Part shown: one piece after another, positions 47,730 to 56,735 of the stretch
How the letters are laid out: each line of letters opens with the position of its first letter
How positions within the stretch are numbered: position 1 is the stretch's first letter
Source of the DNA: Pseudoduganella namucuonensis
GTDB lineage: Bacteria; Pseudomonadota; Gammaproteobacteria; Burkholderiales; Burkholderiaceae_D
Assembly (NCBI RefSeq): GCF_900116645.1
Contig: NZ_FPBO01000016.1
Coordinates: 62,001-126,000, forward strand
Direction of reading: 5' to 3'
DNA length: 64,000 nucleotides
Translations under genes and position numbers: made by a program
The notes under the pieces: generated by a model
What the model was told of the DNA's origin: nothing
Seen by the model: the letters and a program-made list of their open reading frames with translations, nothing else
Databases searched by the model: none

Positions 47730-48881
47730 ATGAAACGCCTCACCCATCCGCTCGCGCCCGAAGGCGCGGCGGACTACGCCGATCCCACTTTTTCCGCCAC
47801 CCTGATCGCCTGGCAGCAACAGCACGGACGCCACACGCTGCCGTGGCAGAACACGCGCGACGCCTACCTGATCTGGCTGTCCGAGATCATGCTGCAGCAG
47901 ACCCAGGTCTCGGCCGTGCTCGGCTATTACGCGCGCTTCCTGGAGCGCTTCCCCACCCTGCGCTCGCTGGCCGGGGCGCCGGTGGAGGACGTGATGGCGC
48001 AGTGGAGCGGCCTGGGCTACTACACCCGCGCGCGCAACCTGCACCAGTGCGCGCGGCGCGTGGTGGCCGAATACGACGGCGTGTTCCCGTCCGACCCGGC
48101 GCTGCTGGCCGAGCTGCCGGGCATCGGCCGCTCGACGGCGGCGGCCATCTCCGCGTTTTCCAGCGGCACGCGCGCCGCCATCATGGACGGCAACGTCAAG
48201 CGCGTGTTCGCGCGGGTGTTCGGCATCGACGCCTATCCGGGCGAGAAAAAGGTGGAGCAAGCCATGTGGCTGCGCGCCGAGGCGCTGCTGCCGGAACAGG
48301 GCGTGGAGTCGTACACGCAGGGCCTGATGGACATGGGCGCCACCCTGTGCACGCGCAGCAGCCCGGATTGCGCGCGCTGCCCGATGCGGCCGCGCTGCGT
48401 GGCGCACGCCACCGGCCGGACCAAGGAGCTGCCGGTGCGCAAGCCGAAGAAGGCCTCGCCGGAAAAGCACGCGGCCATGCTGGTCGTCATCGACGGCGGG
48501 CAGGTGCTGCTGGAGCAGCGTCCGGCCAGCGGCATCTGGGGCGGCCTGCTGTCGCTGCCGGAGCTGGACGGCCACACGCCGGCCGGGGACGACGAGATTC
48601 CGGAAGTGGATGCGGCGGCGCTGGCGCGGGCGGTGCTGCCGTTCGGCGACATGGAGTCGCACGAGCGGCTGATGACGGTGACGCATGTGTTCACGCACTA
48701 CAAGCTGCACATCGCCCCGCTGCTGGTGACCCTGGCGCGCCGGGCGCCCTTCGCCGGGGAATCGCGTTACACCTGGCTGGACGGCGGCCGCGTTGCCGAC
48801 GCAGCCCTGCCCGCGCCGGTCAAGAAACTGCTGCTGGAATTGATGGGGGACAGCGGCGCCGCGCAGGCGCGGATGTTCTAG
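47730..48881 (+). CDS. mutY: A/G-specific adenine DNA glycosylase
   Basis: MutY removes adenine mispaired with 8-oxoguanine. The 383-residue protein has the family start (LPWQNTRDAYLIWLSEIMLQQTQV, in outline), the helix-hairpin-helix LPGIGRSTAAAI (about 130-141) with the catalytic aspartate in MDGNVKRV, and the 4Fe-4S loop with four cysteines (about 206-223, CTRSSPDCARCPMRPRC). The C-terminal NUDIX-like domain (about 245-375) recognises 8-oxoguanine. It is the last gene of the mutM-GTPase-mutY run and is followed by a REP-like hairpin. Confidence 0.96.
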   Translation: MKRLTHPLAPEGAADYADPTFSATLIAWQQQHGRHTLPWQNTRDAYLIWLSEIMLQQTQVSAVLGYYARFLERFPTLRSLAGAPVEDVMAQWSGLGYYTRARNLHQCARRVVAEYDGVFPSDPALLAELPGIGRSTAAAISAFSSGTRAAIMDGNVKRVFARVFGIDAYPGEKKVEQAMWLRAEALLPEQGVESYTQGLMDMGATLCTRSSPDCARCPMRPRCVAHATGRTKELPVRKPKKASPEKHAAMLVVIDGGQVLLEQRPASGIWGGLLSLPELDGHTPAGDDEIPEVDAAALARAVLPFGDMESHERLMTVTHVFTHYKLHIAPLLVTLARRAPFAGESRYTWLDGGRVADAALPAPVKKLLLELMGDSGAAQARMF

Positions 48882-48909
48882 CCCGGAGCGCTTGACGCGC
48901 GCCGGCACC

Positions 48910-48947
48910 GTAGGGCGGAATAGCGCGTATGCGCTATTCCGCCCTAC
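48910..48947. repeat. REP-like hairpin between mutY and dgt
   Basis: Two perfect 17-bp arms (48910-48926 and 48931-48947) flank a 4-base loop. The GTAGGGCGGAATAGCGC type of sequence resembles repetitive extragenic palindromes found in many proteobacteria. The element lies between convergent genes and supplies the stop codon (TAG, 48946-48944) of dgt. Confidence 0.75.
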
Positions 48948-50080
48948 AGTTCGTCCAACGAGAACAGGCGGCGGTGTTCGCGGAAGGCGTAGCGGTCGGT
49001 CATGCCGGCGATGTAGTCGGCGATCTTGCGCGCCTGCGCCGTCACGTCGCCGGAGCCGTCCTGGTAGTCGGGCGGCAGCAGCACGGGGTCGGTCATGAAG
49101 GCCTCGTACAGCTCGCGCACGATGCGGCTGGCCTTCACCCGCATGCGGTTGACCTTGTAGTGCGTGTACAGGTTGGCGCGCAGGAAACGCTTGAGTTCGG
49201 TCGCGTCCTTGCGCATCGCCGGCGAGAAGCGGATCAGCGGCGGCGCGGCGCGCACCTCGTCCGCGCTCTTCGGCGCGGCCTCGCGTATCAGCTCGCCGGA
49301 GGTGGCCAGCAGGTCGTCGGCCAGCGCCGTGATCACGCGGCGCAGCGTCTCGTAGATGGCGCGCCGGCCCGCCAGGCCCGGATGGGCGCGCTGCACGTCG
49401 CGCCACAGGCGGGCGAAGAAGTCCACCTGCTCCAGCTGTTCTATCGTGATCAGCCCCGAGCGCAGGCCGTCGTCGATGTCGTGGCTGTTGTAGGCGATCT
49501 CGTCGGCCAGGTTGGTCAGCTGCGCCTCCAGCGAGGGCTGGGTGCGGTCGATGAAGCGCCGGCCCACCGCGCCCAGCTGCCGGGCGTTGGCCAGCGAACA
49601 GTGCTTGAGGATGCCCTCGCGGGTGGCGAACATCAGGTTCAGGCCGTCGAAGCCGCCGTATTGCTGCTCCAGCTCGTCCACCACGCGCAGGCTCTGCAGG
49701 TTGTGCTCGAAGCCGCCGTGCTCCCTCATGCATTCGTTGAGCACGTCCTGGCCGACGTGGCCGAAGGGGGTGTGGCCCAGGTCGTGCGCCAGCGCCACCG
49801 CCTCCACCAGGTCCTCGTTCAGGCGCAGGTTGCGCGCCAGCGAGCGGCCGATCTGGGCCACTTCCAGGCTGTGCGTGAGGCGGGTGCGGAACAGGTCGCC
49901 CTCGTGGTTGAGGAAGACCTGGGTCTTGTATTCGAGCCGCCGGAAGGCGGTCGAGTGGATGATGCGGTCGCGGTCGCGCTGGTACTGGCTGCGCGAGGCG
50001 TGCGGGGCCTCCTCGTAGCGGCGCCCCCCGCCCTGGTCCGAACGCACGGCGTAGGGGGCGAGGTGCGCTTCGCTGGACAT
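48944..50080 (-). CDS. dgt: Deoxyguanosinetriphosphate triphosphohydrolase-like protein
   Basis: A 378-residue HD-domain dNTP triphosphohydrolase that cleaves dNTPs to the nucleoside and triphosphate. The HD metal site is spread over FRTRLTHSLEVAQIGRSLAR and AHDLGHTPFGHVGQ, preceded by the conserved RDRDRIIHSTAFRRLEYKTQVF (in outline). It belongs to the shorter type 2 subfamily. It lies 3 bp after aroKB on the same strand, the conserved aroK-aroB-dgt order. The last codons end inside a REP-like hairpin, so the natural C-terminus may have been altered. Confidence 0.93.
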   Translation of the reverse strand: MSSEAHLAPYAVRSDQGGGRRYEEAPHASRSQYQRDRDRIIHSTAFRRLEYKTQVFLNHEGDLFRTRLTHSLEVAQIGRSLARNLRLNEDLVEAVALAHDLGHTPFGHVGQDVLNECMREHGGFEHNLQSLRVVDELEQQYGGFDGLNLMFATREGILKHCSLANARQLGAVGRRFIDRTQPSLEAQLTNLADEIAYNSHDIDDGLRSGLITIEQLEQVDFFARLWRDVQRAHPGLAGRRAIYETLRRVITALADDLLATSGELIREAAPKSADEVRAAPPLIRFSPAMRKDATELKRFLRANLYTHYKVNRMRVKASRIVRELYEAFMTDPVLLPPDYQDGSGDVTAQARKIADYIAGMTDRYAFREHRRLFSLDEL

Positions 50081-50083
50081 GGC

Positions 50084-51739
50084 CTAGGCGGACCGGACGA
50101 CGTTGGCGGCCAGCGTGGCCAGCAGCAGCTCTTGCGGCGCGTTGGTGATCTTCGGCGCGCCCAGCGGCTTGAGCAGGATGAACTTGATCGCCCCGCCCTC
50201 GTTCTTCTTGTCCACTTCCATCAGTTCCAGCCAGCGCTCGGCGCCCAGGTCGGGCGCGGCCACCGGCAGGCCGGCCGCCGCCACCAGCGCGCGCAGGCGC
50301 TCGACGGTTTCGGCGTCGATGTAGCCCATGCGCTGCGACAAGTCGGCCGCCATCACCATGCCGCAGCCGACGGCCTCGCCGTGCAGCCACTCGCCATAGC
50401 CCAGGCCGGCCTCGATCGCGTGGCCGAAGGTGTGGCCGAAGTTGAGGATGGCGCGCAGGCCGCCCTCGCGCTCGTCCTGGCGCACCACGTCGGCCTTGAT
50501 TTCGCAGGAGCGGGCGATGGCGTAGGCCAGCGCGCCCTTGTCGCGGCCCACCAGCTTGTCGATGTTGGCCTCGATCCAGTCGAAGAACTCGGCGTCGATG
50601 ATGGCGCCGTGCTTGATCACCTCGGCCAGGCCGGCCGACAGTTCGCGGTCCGGCAGGGTTTCAAGGCTGGAGGTGTCGGCGATCACCACGCGCGGCTGGT
50701 AGAACGCGCCTATCATGTTCTTGCCCAGCGGATGGTTGATGCCGGTCTTGCCGCCCACCGAGGAGTCGACCTGCGACAGCAAGGTGGTCGGCACCTGGAT
50801 GAAGTCGACGCCGCGCATGTAGCTGGCGGCCGCGTAGCCGGTCAGGTCGCCGATCACGCCGCCGCCCAGCGCCAGCAGCGTGGTCTTGCGGTCGGCCTTG
50901 TGCGCCAGCAGGCTGTCGAACACCTGCATCAGGCTGGCCCAGTTCTTGTACTCCTCGCCGTCCGGCAGGATGATCTCGATGACTTCCTTGCCGTTGGCCC
51001 GCAGCGCGTCGCGCACGGTGTCCAGGTACAGCGGCGCCACCGTGGTGTTGGTGACGATGGCGACCTTGTTGCCGACCGCGTGGCGCGCCAGCAGCGCGCC
51101 GTCGTTCAGCAGGCCGGGGCCGATGGAAATGGGGTAGCTGCGCTCGCCGAGGTCGACGTTCAGGAGGATGGTGGTTTGTTCGCTCATCGATGGTTGTGCC
51201 TGTGTGACACAGTTGGACGCGGCCTGGCAGGCCAGGACGTCCAGCTGGTTCAGAATTGTGTGAACCATCGATTGTACGTTAGGTCGGCCGGTGTCGATGA
51301 CGATGTGGGCCATTTCCTCGTACAGGGGTTCGCGCTGGAGCATCAATTCCTCCAGTTTTTTGCGCGGATCGGCCGTTTGCAGCAGCGGCCGGTTTTTGTC
51401 GTGCGCGGTGCGCTGCAGGATGCTGGAGACGCTGGCGCGCAGGTAGATCACGGTGCCGCGCTCGCGCAGCAGCGCGCGCGAGTCCGGGTCGAGGATGGCG
51501 CCGCCGCCGGTGGCCAGCACGATGCCCTGCTGGGCGGTGAGGTCGCGGATCACCTCGGCCTCGCGGCGGCGGAAGCTCGGCTCGCCCTCGATTTCAAAGA
51601 TCCACGGGATCGACGCGCCCGTGCGGGCCTCGATCTCGTGGTCGGAATCGACAAACTGCAGGCCCAGCTTGCGGGCCAGGAGGCGGCCTATCGTGGTCTT
51701 GCCCGCCCCCATCAGCCCTACTAAAAACACATTCGGCAT
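50084..51739 (-). CDS. aroKB: Bifunctional shikimate kinase/3-dehydroquinate synthase (AroK-AroB fusion)
   Basis: One uninterrupted 551-residue frame encodes two shikimate-pathway enzymes. Residues about 1-170 are shikimate kinase (Walker A GLMGAGKT at 8-15, the DSDHEIEARTG site, ATGGGAIL). Residues 185-551 are 3-dehydroquinate synthase (NAD-binding GGGVIGDLTGYAAASYMRG, then TTLLSQVDSSVGGKTGIN and the FGHTFGHAIE metal site). A linker of about 15 residues, with two cysteines, joins them. Usually the genes are separate and adjacent. An internal ATG at 51187 could still give free AroB, but no strong ribosome-binding site precedes it. An Ig-repeat lipoprotein gene ends 11 bp upstream. Confidence 0.9.
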   Translation of the reverse strand: MPNVFLVGLMGAGKTTIGRLLARKLGLQFVDSDHEIEARTGASIPWIFEIEGEPSFRRREAEVIRDLTAQQGIVLATGGGAILDPDSRALLRERGTVIYLRASVSSILQRTAHDKNRPLLQTADPRKKLEELMLQREPLYEEMAHIVIDTGRPNVQSMVHTILNQLDVLACQAASNCVTQAQPSMSEQTTILLNVDLGERSYPISIGPGLLNDGALLARHAVGNKVAIVTNTTVAPLYLDTVRDALRANGKEVIEIILPDGEEYKNWASLMQVFDSLLAHKADRKTTLLALGGGVIGDLTGYAAASYMRGVDFIQVPTTLLSQVDSSVGGKTGINHPLGKNMIGAFYQPRVVIADTSSLETLPDRELSAGLAEVIKHGAIIDAEFFDWIEANIDKLVGRDKGALAYAIARSCEIKADVVRQDEREGGLRAILNFGHTFGHAIEAGLGYGEWLHGEAVGCGMVMAADLSQRMGYIDAETVERLRALVAAAGLPVAAPDLGAERWLELMEVDKKNEGGAIKFILLKPLGAPKITNAPQELLLATLAANVVRSA

Positions 51740-51750
51740 TACATTCCCAG

Positions 51751-53970
51751 TTAATTCGGGTTGGAACAGGAGGAAGACACGCCATAAGGGCTGTTCCGGC
51801 CAGGCGGTGACACACCCGCATCGCCATAGTCCGTCGCCAACCCGGGCAGCCGCACCAAGCCATTGTAACGCGCTTCCGTGCCCGACACTTGGCCGCGGAT
51901 GGTCAGGTCCACGTCCAGCCAGTTGGCACGGTCACGGGCGTAGGTCAGCGACACGAGGGCCTGTCCGCCGGCGTCGGTGGTGACGGCCGGGGTGACGATG
52001 ACCGGGATGCCCGGGTCGAGCACGCCGTTGCCGTTCAAGTCCTCGCCGCCGCTCAGGATACCGTCACTGTCCACGTCCTCGTTGGCGCAGGACGCCGCCG
52101 GCACGCCAAGGCCGCCGGTGTACTGCCATGGGCCGTCCAGGCCGATATAAGTCAGCGTGCCCTTGTGATAGGTGCGTGGGCGCACCGAACCGGTGACGTT
52201 GACGCCGGGCACCGGGTTGCCGGCGGCGTCGGTGACGAACACCGAGTAGTCGAGGCGGTAGGTCGAGCTGTTCGGGGTAGCCACGGTGGCGCCCGTGCCG
52301 GCGCTGATGAACAGCGACTTCCTGGCCACGGTCAGGCGGGCGATGGCGGAGGCGTTGACACCCTGCACCCGCGCCTGGATCTGCACGCCGTCCAACTGGG
52401 TGGCGGTGGTGCCGGCGATGTAGCTGACGGAAGCCGAACCGTCGCTGCCAGTGGTGACCACCGACGGTTGGGTCAGGGTGCCGCCGCTCGGGTCGGTCAG
52501 GATGGAGAACGTCACCTGCGCGTTCTTGACCAGGTTGTTCTGCGCCGTGCCATCGCGCACCAGCGCGCGCAGCGTGGTCTGCTGGGCGGTGCTGCCGGCG
52601 GTGTTGGCGCCGACCACGGCCGGGTCGGCCTGTATGCTGACGGTGGAGGCGGCCGTCAACGGCGCCACGAATTCGATCACGCCCTGTACCGTCACGCCGT
52701 TGGCCGAGGTGGTGGCGTTCAGCGTGGCCACGCCCGGGCCGGTGGCGCGCACATAGCCGGTGGCGTTGCCGTTCACCAGGGTCAGCGGGCCGTTGAGCAG
52801 GGTGGTGCAATTGGCGTCGCTGTAGACGTCGCCGCGCGAAGTGCTCAGCGCCACGTTGCCGGTCTGCGCCACGCCGCCGGTGTCACTGTGGATGGCGACC
52901 ATGTGGCAGGTGTTGATGGCGGCCAGGGTCTGCACCACGCCGCCGGACACCACCGCCACCGAGAAGTTCGCGGAGCTCACCGAGATCGCGAAGGTCGCGG
53001 TTTCGCCCAGCGAGCCGACGGTGATGGTGTCGGCGCCGGCCGCGCCGGTGGCGGTGTAGCTCAGGGTCAACTGGCCGCCGGTGTTGGTGACGGCCGCGCC
53101 GCCGCCCTTGACCGTCAGGCGGCCGGCCACGCTGGAGCCGAAGGTGACGGGCTTGCCCACCAGCGCGTTGCCGGCGGAGTCGACCACCTTCACGGCCACG
53201 TCGGTGACGGACCCGACGTTGACGATGCTGCTGGAATTGACCTGCACGCGGGTGCCGACCACGTTGACCGTGGTGGTGACCGGCTGGGTGCCCGTCACCT
53301 TGGCGGTGACCTTGATCGCGCGCGAGGTCGGATCGCCGCCGGTGCTCAGTTTCTCGGTGACCTTGCCGTTGGCGTCGGTGATGCGGGTGCCCAGGGTCAG
53401 GCTGCCGGAATCGGCCGACAGGTCCACCTTCACGCCCGGCACCACGTTGTTCGAGGCGTCCTTGACCAGGGCCGTCAGCGTCACTTCCGCGCCGGCCGCG
53501 CCGGCCGACTGCAGCACGCCGGCGTCGGCGGTCAGCGACAGCACCGGCATGGCGGTCACCACGTTGATCTTGATCGGCGCCGAGGTCACGCCGCCGCTGG
53601 TGGCGGTGACGGTGATGGTGCGGTTGCTCGGATCGCCCTTCACGCTCAGCTTCTCGGACACCGCGCCGCTGGTGTCGGTGGTCTTGGCGCTGCTGCTGAT
53701 GCTGCCGGAATCGGCCTTGAACACCACGGTCTGCTCGGACATCGCCGCGTTGTTGGCGTCCTTGACGATGGCCGTCAGCGTCACCTCGGTGCCGTCGGCG
53801 CCGGAGGAGTCGATGGTGGCCGCGCTCGCGGTCAGCACCACCGAGGTCACCTTGGCCGGGTTGTTGCTGCCGCCGTTGTTGGTGCTGCCCGGGTTGCCGC
53901 CGCCGCCGCCGCAGGCGGCCAGCAGGCTGGCGCACAGGGACAGGGCCATCCATTTTTTGAATTTGTTCAT
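51751..53970 (-). CDS. Ig-like repeat lipoprotein with calcium-binding motif
   Basis: A 739-residue surface lipoprotein. The signal peptide ends with lipobox LLAAC (cysteine 20), followed by a Gly/Asn-rich linker. Bacterial Ig-like (Big-1/invasin-type) domains follow; the first two, about residues 40-137 and 138-238, are clear repeats of each other (GTEVTLTAIVKDANN and GAEVTLTALVKDASN). More degenerate repeats run to about 580. Near the C-terminus, DVDSDGILSGGEDLNGNGVLDPG (in outline) resembles calcium-binding EF-hand or thrombospondin type 3 motifs. The ATG at 53970 has a GGAAAA ribosome-binding site. The gene sits 72 bp after pilQ and 11 bp before aroKB, inside an otherwise conserved operon. 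Confidence 0.87.
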   Translation of the reverse strand: MNKFKKWMALSLCASLLAACGGGGGNPGSTNNGGSNNPAKVTSVVLTASAATIDSSGADGTEVTLTAIVKDANNAAMSEQTVVFKADSGSISSSAKTTDTSGAVSEKLSVKGDPSNRTITVTATSGGVTSAPIKINVVTAMPVLSLTADAGVLQSAGAAGAEVTLTALVKDASNNVVPGVKVDLSADSGSLTLGTRITDANGKVTEKLSTGGDPTSRAIKVTAKVTGTQPVTTTVNVVGTRVQVNSSSIVNVGSVTDVAVKVVDSAGNALVGKPVTFGSSVAGRLTVKGGGAAVTNTGGQLTLSYTATGAAGADTITVGSLGETATFAISVSSANFSVAVVSGGVVQTLAAINTCHMVAIHSDTGGVAQTGNVALSTSRGDVYSDANCTTLLNGPLTLVNGNATGYVRATGPGVATLNATTSANGVTVQGVIEFVAPLTAASTVSIQADPAVVGANTAGSTAQQTTLRALVRDGTAQNNLVKNAQVTFSILTDPSGGTLTQPSVVTTGSDGSASVSYIAGTTATQLDGVQIQARVQGVNASAIARLTVARKSLFISAGTGATVATPNSSTYRLDYSVFVTDAAGNPVPGVNVTGSVRPRTYHKGTLTYIGLDGPWQYTGGLGVPAASCANEDVDSDGILSGGEDLNGNGVLDPGIPVIVTPAVTTDAGGQALVSLTYARDRANWLDVDLTIRGQVSGTEARYNGLVRLPGLATDYGDAGVSPPGRNSPYGVSSSCSNPN

Positions 53971-54042
53971 GTAGCCGTTTTCCGTTGTAAACATGGGGGA
54001 TCCTTTTTCACGCTCGCAGGGGGCTCGCCGCGCGAGCCGGCA

Positions 54043-56202
54043 TTATCGGGCTGAAAGCCGCTCGGCGACAATCTTCGGGGTGATAAACACCAGCAATTCG
54101 GTCTTGTCGTTGGTGCGGCCGGTATTGCGGAACAGGTAGCCCAGCACGGGCACGTCGCCCAGCAGCGGCACCTTGCTGACCGTGCTGCGCTCGATCTGCT
54201 GGTAGATGCCGCCCAGCACCACGGTGCCGCCGTTCTCGACCATGACCTGGGTTTTCACGTGCTTGGTATCGATCGCGAAGCCGGCCCGGGTCTCCTGGCC
54301 GACGCTGTCCTTGTTGACGTCGACGTCGATCACCACGTTGCCGTCCGGCGTGATCTGCGGCGTCACCTCCAGGCGCAGGTTGGCCTTGCGGAACACGATG
54401 GAGGTGGCGCCGCTGCTGGTGGCCACCTGATAGGGCAGTTCCAGGCCCTGTTCGATGGTGGCGATGGCCTTGTCGGCCGTCACCACGCGCGGGCTGGAGA
54501 TGATCTTGCCGGTGCCGTCGGCCTCCAGCGCCGACAGTTCCAGGTTCAGGAAGCGGTTGGCGGCCGACGAGAACAGGCTGATCGCCAGGTTGCCGGCCGA
54601 CAGGCCGTTGATGGGCGCGGCCGGCAGGTTGATGAACTGGGTGTTGTTGAAGCTGTTCTGCGACTCCGACACCTGGCCGGTGGTCTCGCCCACGCCCTGC
54701 ATGTTGCCGCCTATGCCGAGCCGGGTGTTGCTGTTGCCGATCTGGTAGCCGGAGTCGCCGCCGCGCAGCGTGCGCAGGTCGGCGAAGCCGAGCTTGGCGC
54801 CCAGGTTGCGGGTGAAGGAATCGCTGGCCTCGACGATGCGCGCCTCGATCAGCACCTGCTTGGAGGCGATGTCGGTCTTCTGGATCAGCTTGCGGATGTC
54901 CTCGATCTTGGAGGCGATGTCGGTGACGAACAGCTGGTTGGTGCGCGGCTCGATGATGGCGCTGCCGCGCTTGGACAGCACGCGGCTCTTGGTGTCGCCC
55001 GAGTCCAGCCCGAACACGCTCTTGAACGATTCGGCCTTCTGGTAGTTCAGCTGGAAGATCTCGGACTTGAGCGGCTCCAGGTCGGCGATCTGGGCGCGCT
55101 GCTCGAGCTCCAGCTTCTCCTTGGTCAGCAGCTCCTCCTTGGGGGCGATCCACAGCACCGAGCCGTTCTTGCGCATGTCCAGGCCCTTGGCCTGCAGCAC
55201 CACGTCCAGCGCCTGGTCCCACGGCACCTCGCGCAGGCGCAGCGTCAGGTTGCCCGCCACGCTGTCGCTGGTGATGATGTTCAGGCCGGAGATGTCGGCG
55301 ATCGCCTGCAGCGCCGCGCGCACCTCCACGTTCTGGAAGTTGAACGACAGCTTCTCGCCGCGGTAGCCCTGGGTGCCCTGGGTCAGCTTGTTCGGGTCCT
55401 CCTTGATCGGCTTCACGTCCACCACCAGCTGGGTGTCGCTCTGGTACACGCTCTGCTCCCACAGGCCCTTGGCCTCGATGGTCATGCGCGTGTTGTCGCC
55501 CTGCGGCACGGTGGTGATCTGCGACACCGGCGTGCCGAAGTCGGTCACGTCCAGGCGGCGGCGCAGCGTCTCCGGCACGCCCGTCTTGAGGAAGTCGATC
55601 ACCAGGCCGTTGGCGTTGGGGCGCACGTCGACGGCGACCTGGCTGTTCGGCAGGTCCACCACCACGCGGCCCTCGCCGTTGGCGCCGCGGCGGAAGTCCA
55701 TGTCGCGCAAGACCTGGCGGGCCGGCGCGGCCGCGGCGGCGGCGGCCCTGGCGACCGGCATGCCGGTGGAATCGACCGCCGTGGCCAGGCCGCCGGAACC
55801 GTCGATGGTGAGGATGATGGCGTTGCCGTCGATGGCGGTGGCGTAGTTCAGCGTGCGTTTCAGGTTGAACACCAGGCGCGAGCGCTCGCCGGCCTGCACC
55901 ACGTTCACGCTGCGCAGGTCGCCCTGGTTCATCTCGTGGGTGTTCTTGCCGGTGAGGTTGACGGTGGCGCCGAAGTCCAGCGCGATGCGGGCCGGGTTGG
56001 TGATGGAAAAGCCGATCGGCAGCTTGTCCGGCGCGTTCCTCAGCGCGATCTTGACGATCACGTTGGCGCCCTGCTGGTTGGAGGTGATCGACTCGATGGC
56101 GTTGCCCTGCGCCTGCGCCAGCGCGGCCATGCCCAGCAGCAGCGCCGCAAGGAACGCCCGGCAGGCCGTCCGCAGCGTCGCGGGGGTGGTGTATGCGTTC
56201 AT
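54043..56202 (-). CDS. pilQ: Type IV pilus secretin PilQ
   Basis: PilQ forms the outer-membrane secretin ring through which type IV pili pass. The 719-residue protein has a Sec signal peptide (AFLAALLLGMAALAQAQ), two AMIN domains that bind peptidoglycan (about 35-280), an STN/N0 domain (about 310-375), an N1 domain, and the secretin core (about 470-715) with VPLLGDVPVLGYLFR near its end. An Ala-rich linker lies at about 150-160. The start at 56202 overlaps the pilP stop by 4 bp (ATGA). It is the last gene of pilMNOPQ. Confidence 0.95.
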   Translation of the reverse strand: MNAYTTPATLRTACRAFLAALLLGMAALAQAQGNAIESITSNQQGANVIVKIALRNAPDKLPIGFSITNPARIALDFGATVNLTGKNTHEMNQGDLRSVNVVQAGERSRLVFNLKRTLNYATAIDGNAIILTIDGSGGLATAVDSTGMPVARAAAAAAAPARQVLRDMDFRRGANGEGRVVVDLPNSQVAVDVRPNANGLVIDFLKTGVPETLRRRLDVTDFGTPVSQITTVPQGDNTRMTIEAKGLWEQSVYQSDTQLVVDVKPIKEDPNKLTQGTQGYRGEKLSFNFQNVEVRAALQAIADISGLNIITSDSVAGNLTLRLREVPWDQALDVVLQAKGLDMRKNGSVLWIAPKEELLTKEKLELEQRAQIADLEPLKSEIFQLNYQKAESFKSVFGLDSGDTKSRVLSKRGSAIIEPRTNQLFVTDIASKIEDIRKLIQKTDIASKQVLIEARIVEASDSFTRNLGAKLGFADLRTLRGGDSGYQIGNSNTRLGIGGNMQGVGETTGQVSESQNSFNNTQFINLPAAPINGLSAGNLAISLFSSAANRFLNLELSALEADGTGKIISSPRVVTADKAIATIEQGLELPYQVATSSGATSIVFRKANLRLEVTPQITPDGNVVIDVDVNKDSVGQETRAGFAIDTKHVKTQVMVENGGTVVLGGIYQQIERSTVSKVPLLGDVPVLGYLFRNTGRTNDKTELLVFITPKIVAERLSAR

Positions 56203-56735
56203 TGCGTGTTCTCCTTGCTTTCCTGCAACTCCAACTTCGATATGCGCTCGACCCAGTCGCCGGTCGCGTCCTGGACGATTTCCTTGACGGTGACGGCGTC
56301 GTCGCTGACGCTGGTGATCAGGCCGAAGTTCTGGCCCACGTGCTGGCCGGGGCGGACCTGGTACACCGAGCGGTCGACCTGCAGTAGCGCGTAGATGACC
56401 TTGGCCTTCTCCATCGTGCCCACCATCTTCACCGCGTCCAGCGGGAAGCTCTCCAGGAATTCCTTGCGGCGCGTGGTGTCGGGGCGCACGCCGCCGCCCG
56501 CGTTGGCCTGCTTGGCCAGCTCGGCCAGCAGCTTGTTGGCGCTGAACGGGTCGACCTCGGCGCCGGCCGAATAGGCGAAGGGGATGAAGGTCTTGGGCTC
56601 GGCGATCGGCGTCACGGCCACGTGGGCCTGGGCGTCGGTCGTCTTCATCCACTGCCGCACCTCCTGCACGTCGCTGTCGCCGCAGCCGGCCAGCGCCAGC
56701 GCCAGCAGCGCGGATGTCATGTGGCGGGCGCTCAT
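56199..56735 (-). CDS. pilP: Type IV pilus assembly lipoprotein PilP
   Basis: A 178-residue inner-membrane lipoprotein that links the PilMNO platform to the PilQ secretin. The signal peptide ends with lipobox LALAGC (cysteine 18); Gly-Asp follow the cysteine, and an Asp near +2 fits inner-membrane retention. The C-terminal HR-like domain contains VDRSVYQVRPGQHVGQNFGLITSV (in outline). It overlaps pilO and pilQ by 4 bp each. Confidence 0.94.
   Translation of the reverse strand: MSARHMTSALLALALAGCGDSDVQEVRQWMKTTDAQAHVAVTPIAEPKTFIPFAYSAGAEVDPFSANKLLAELAKQANAGGGVRPDTTRRKEFLESFPLDAVKMVGTMEKAKVIYALLQVDRSVYQVRPGQHVGQNFGLITSVSDDAVTVKEIVQDATGDWVERISKLELQESKENTQ

Noticed and set aside
54022..54038. 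Terminator between pilQ and the Ig-repeat lipoprotein gene
   Set aside because: There is a 6-bp GC hairpin, but no T-run follows it on the minus strand, so it does not look like an intrinsic terminator.
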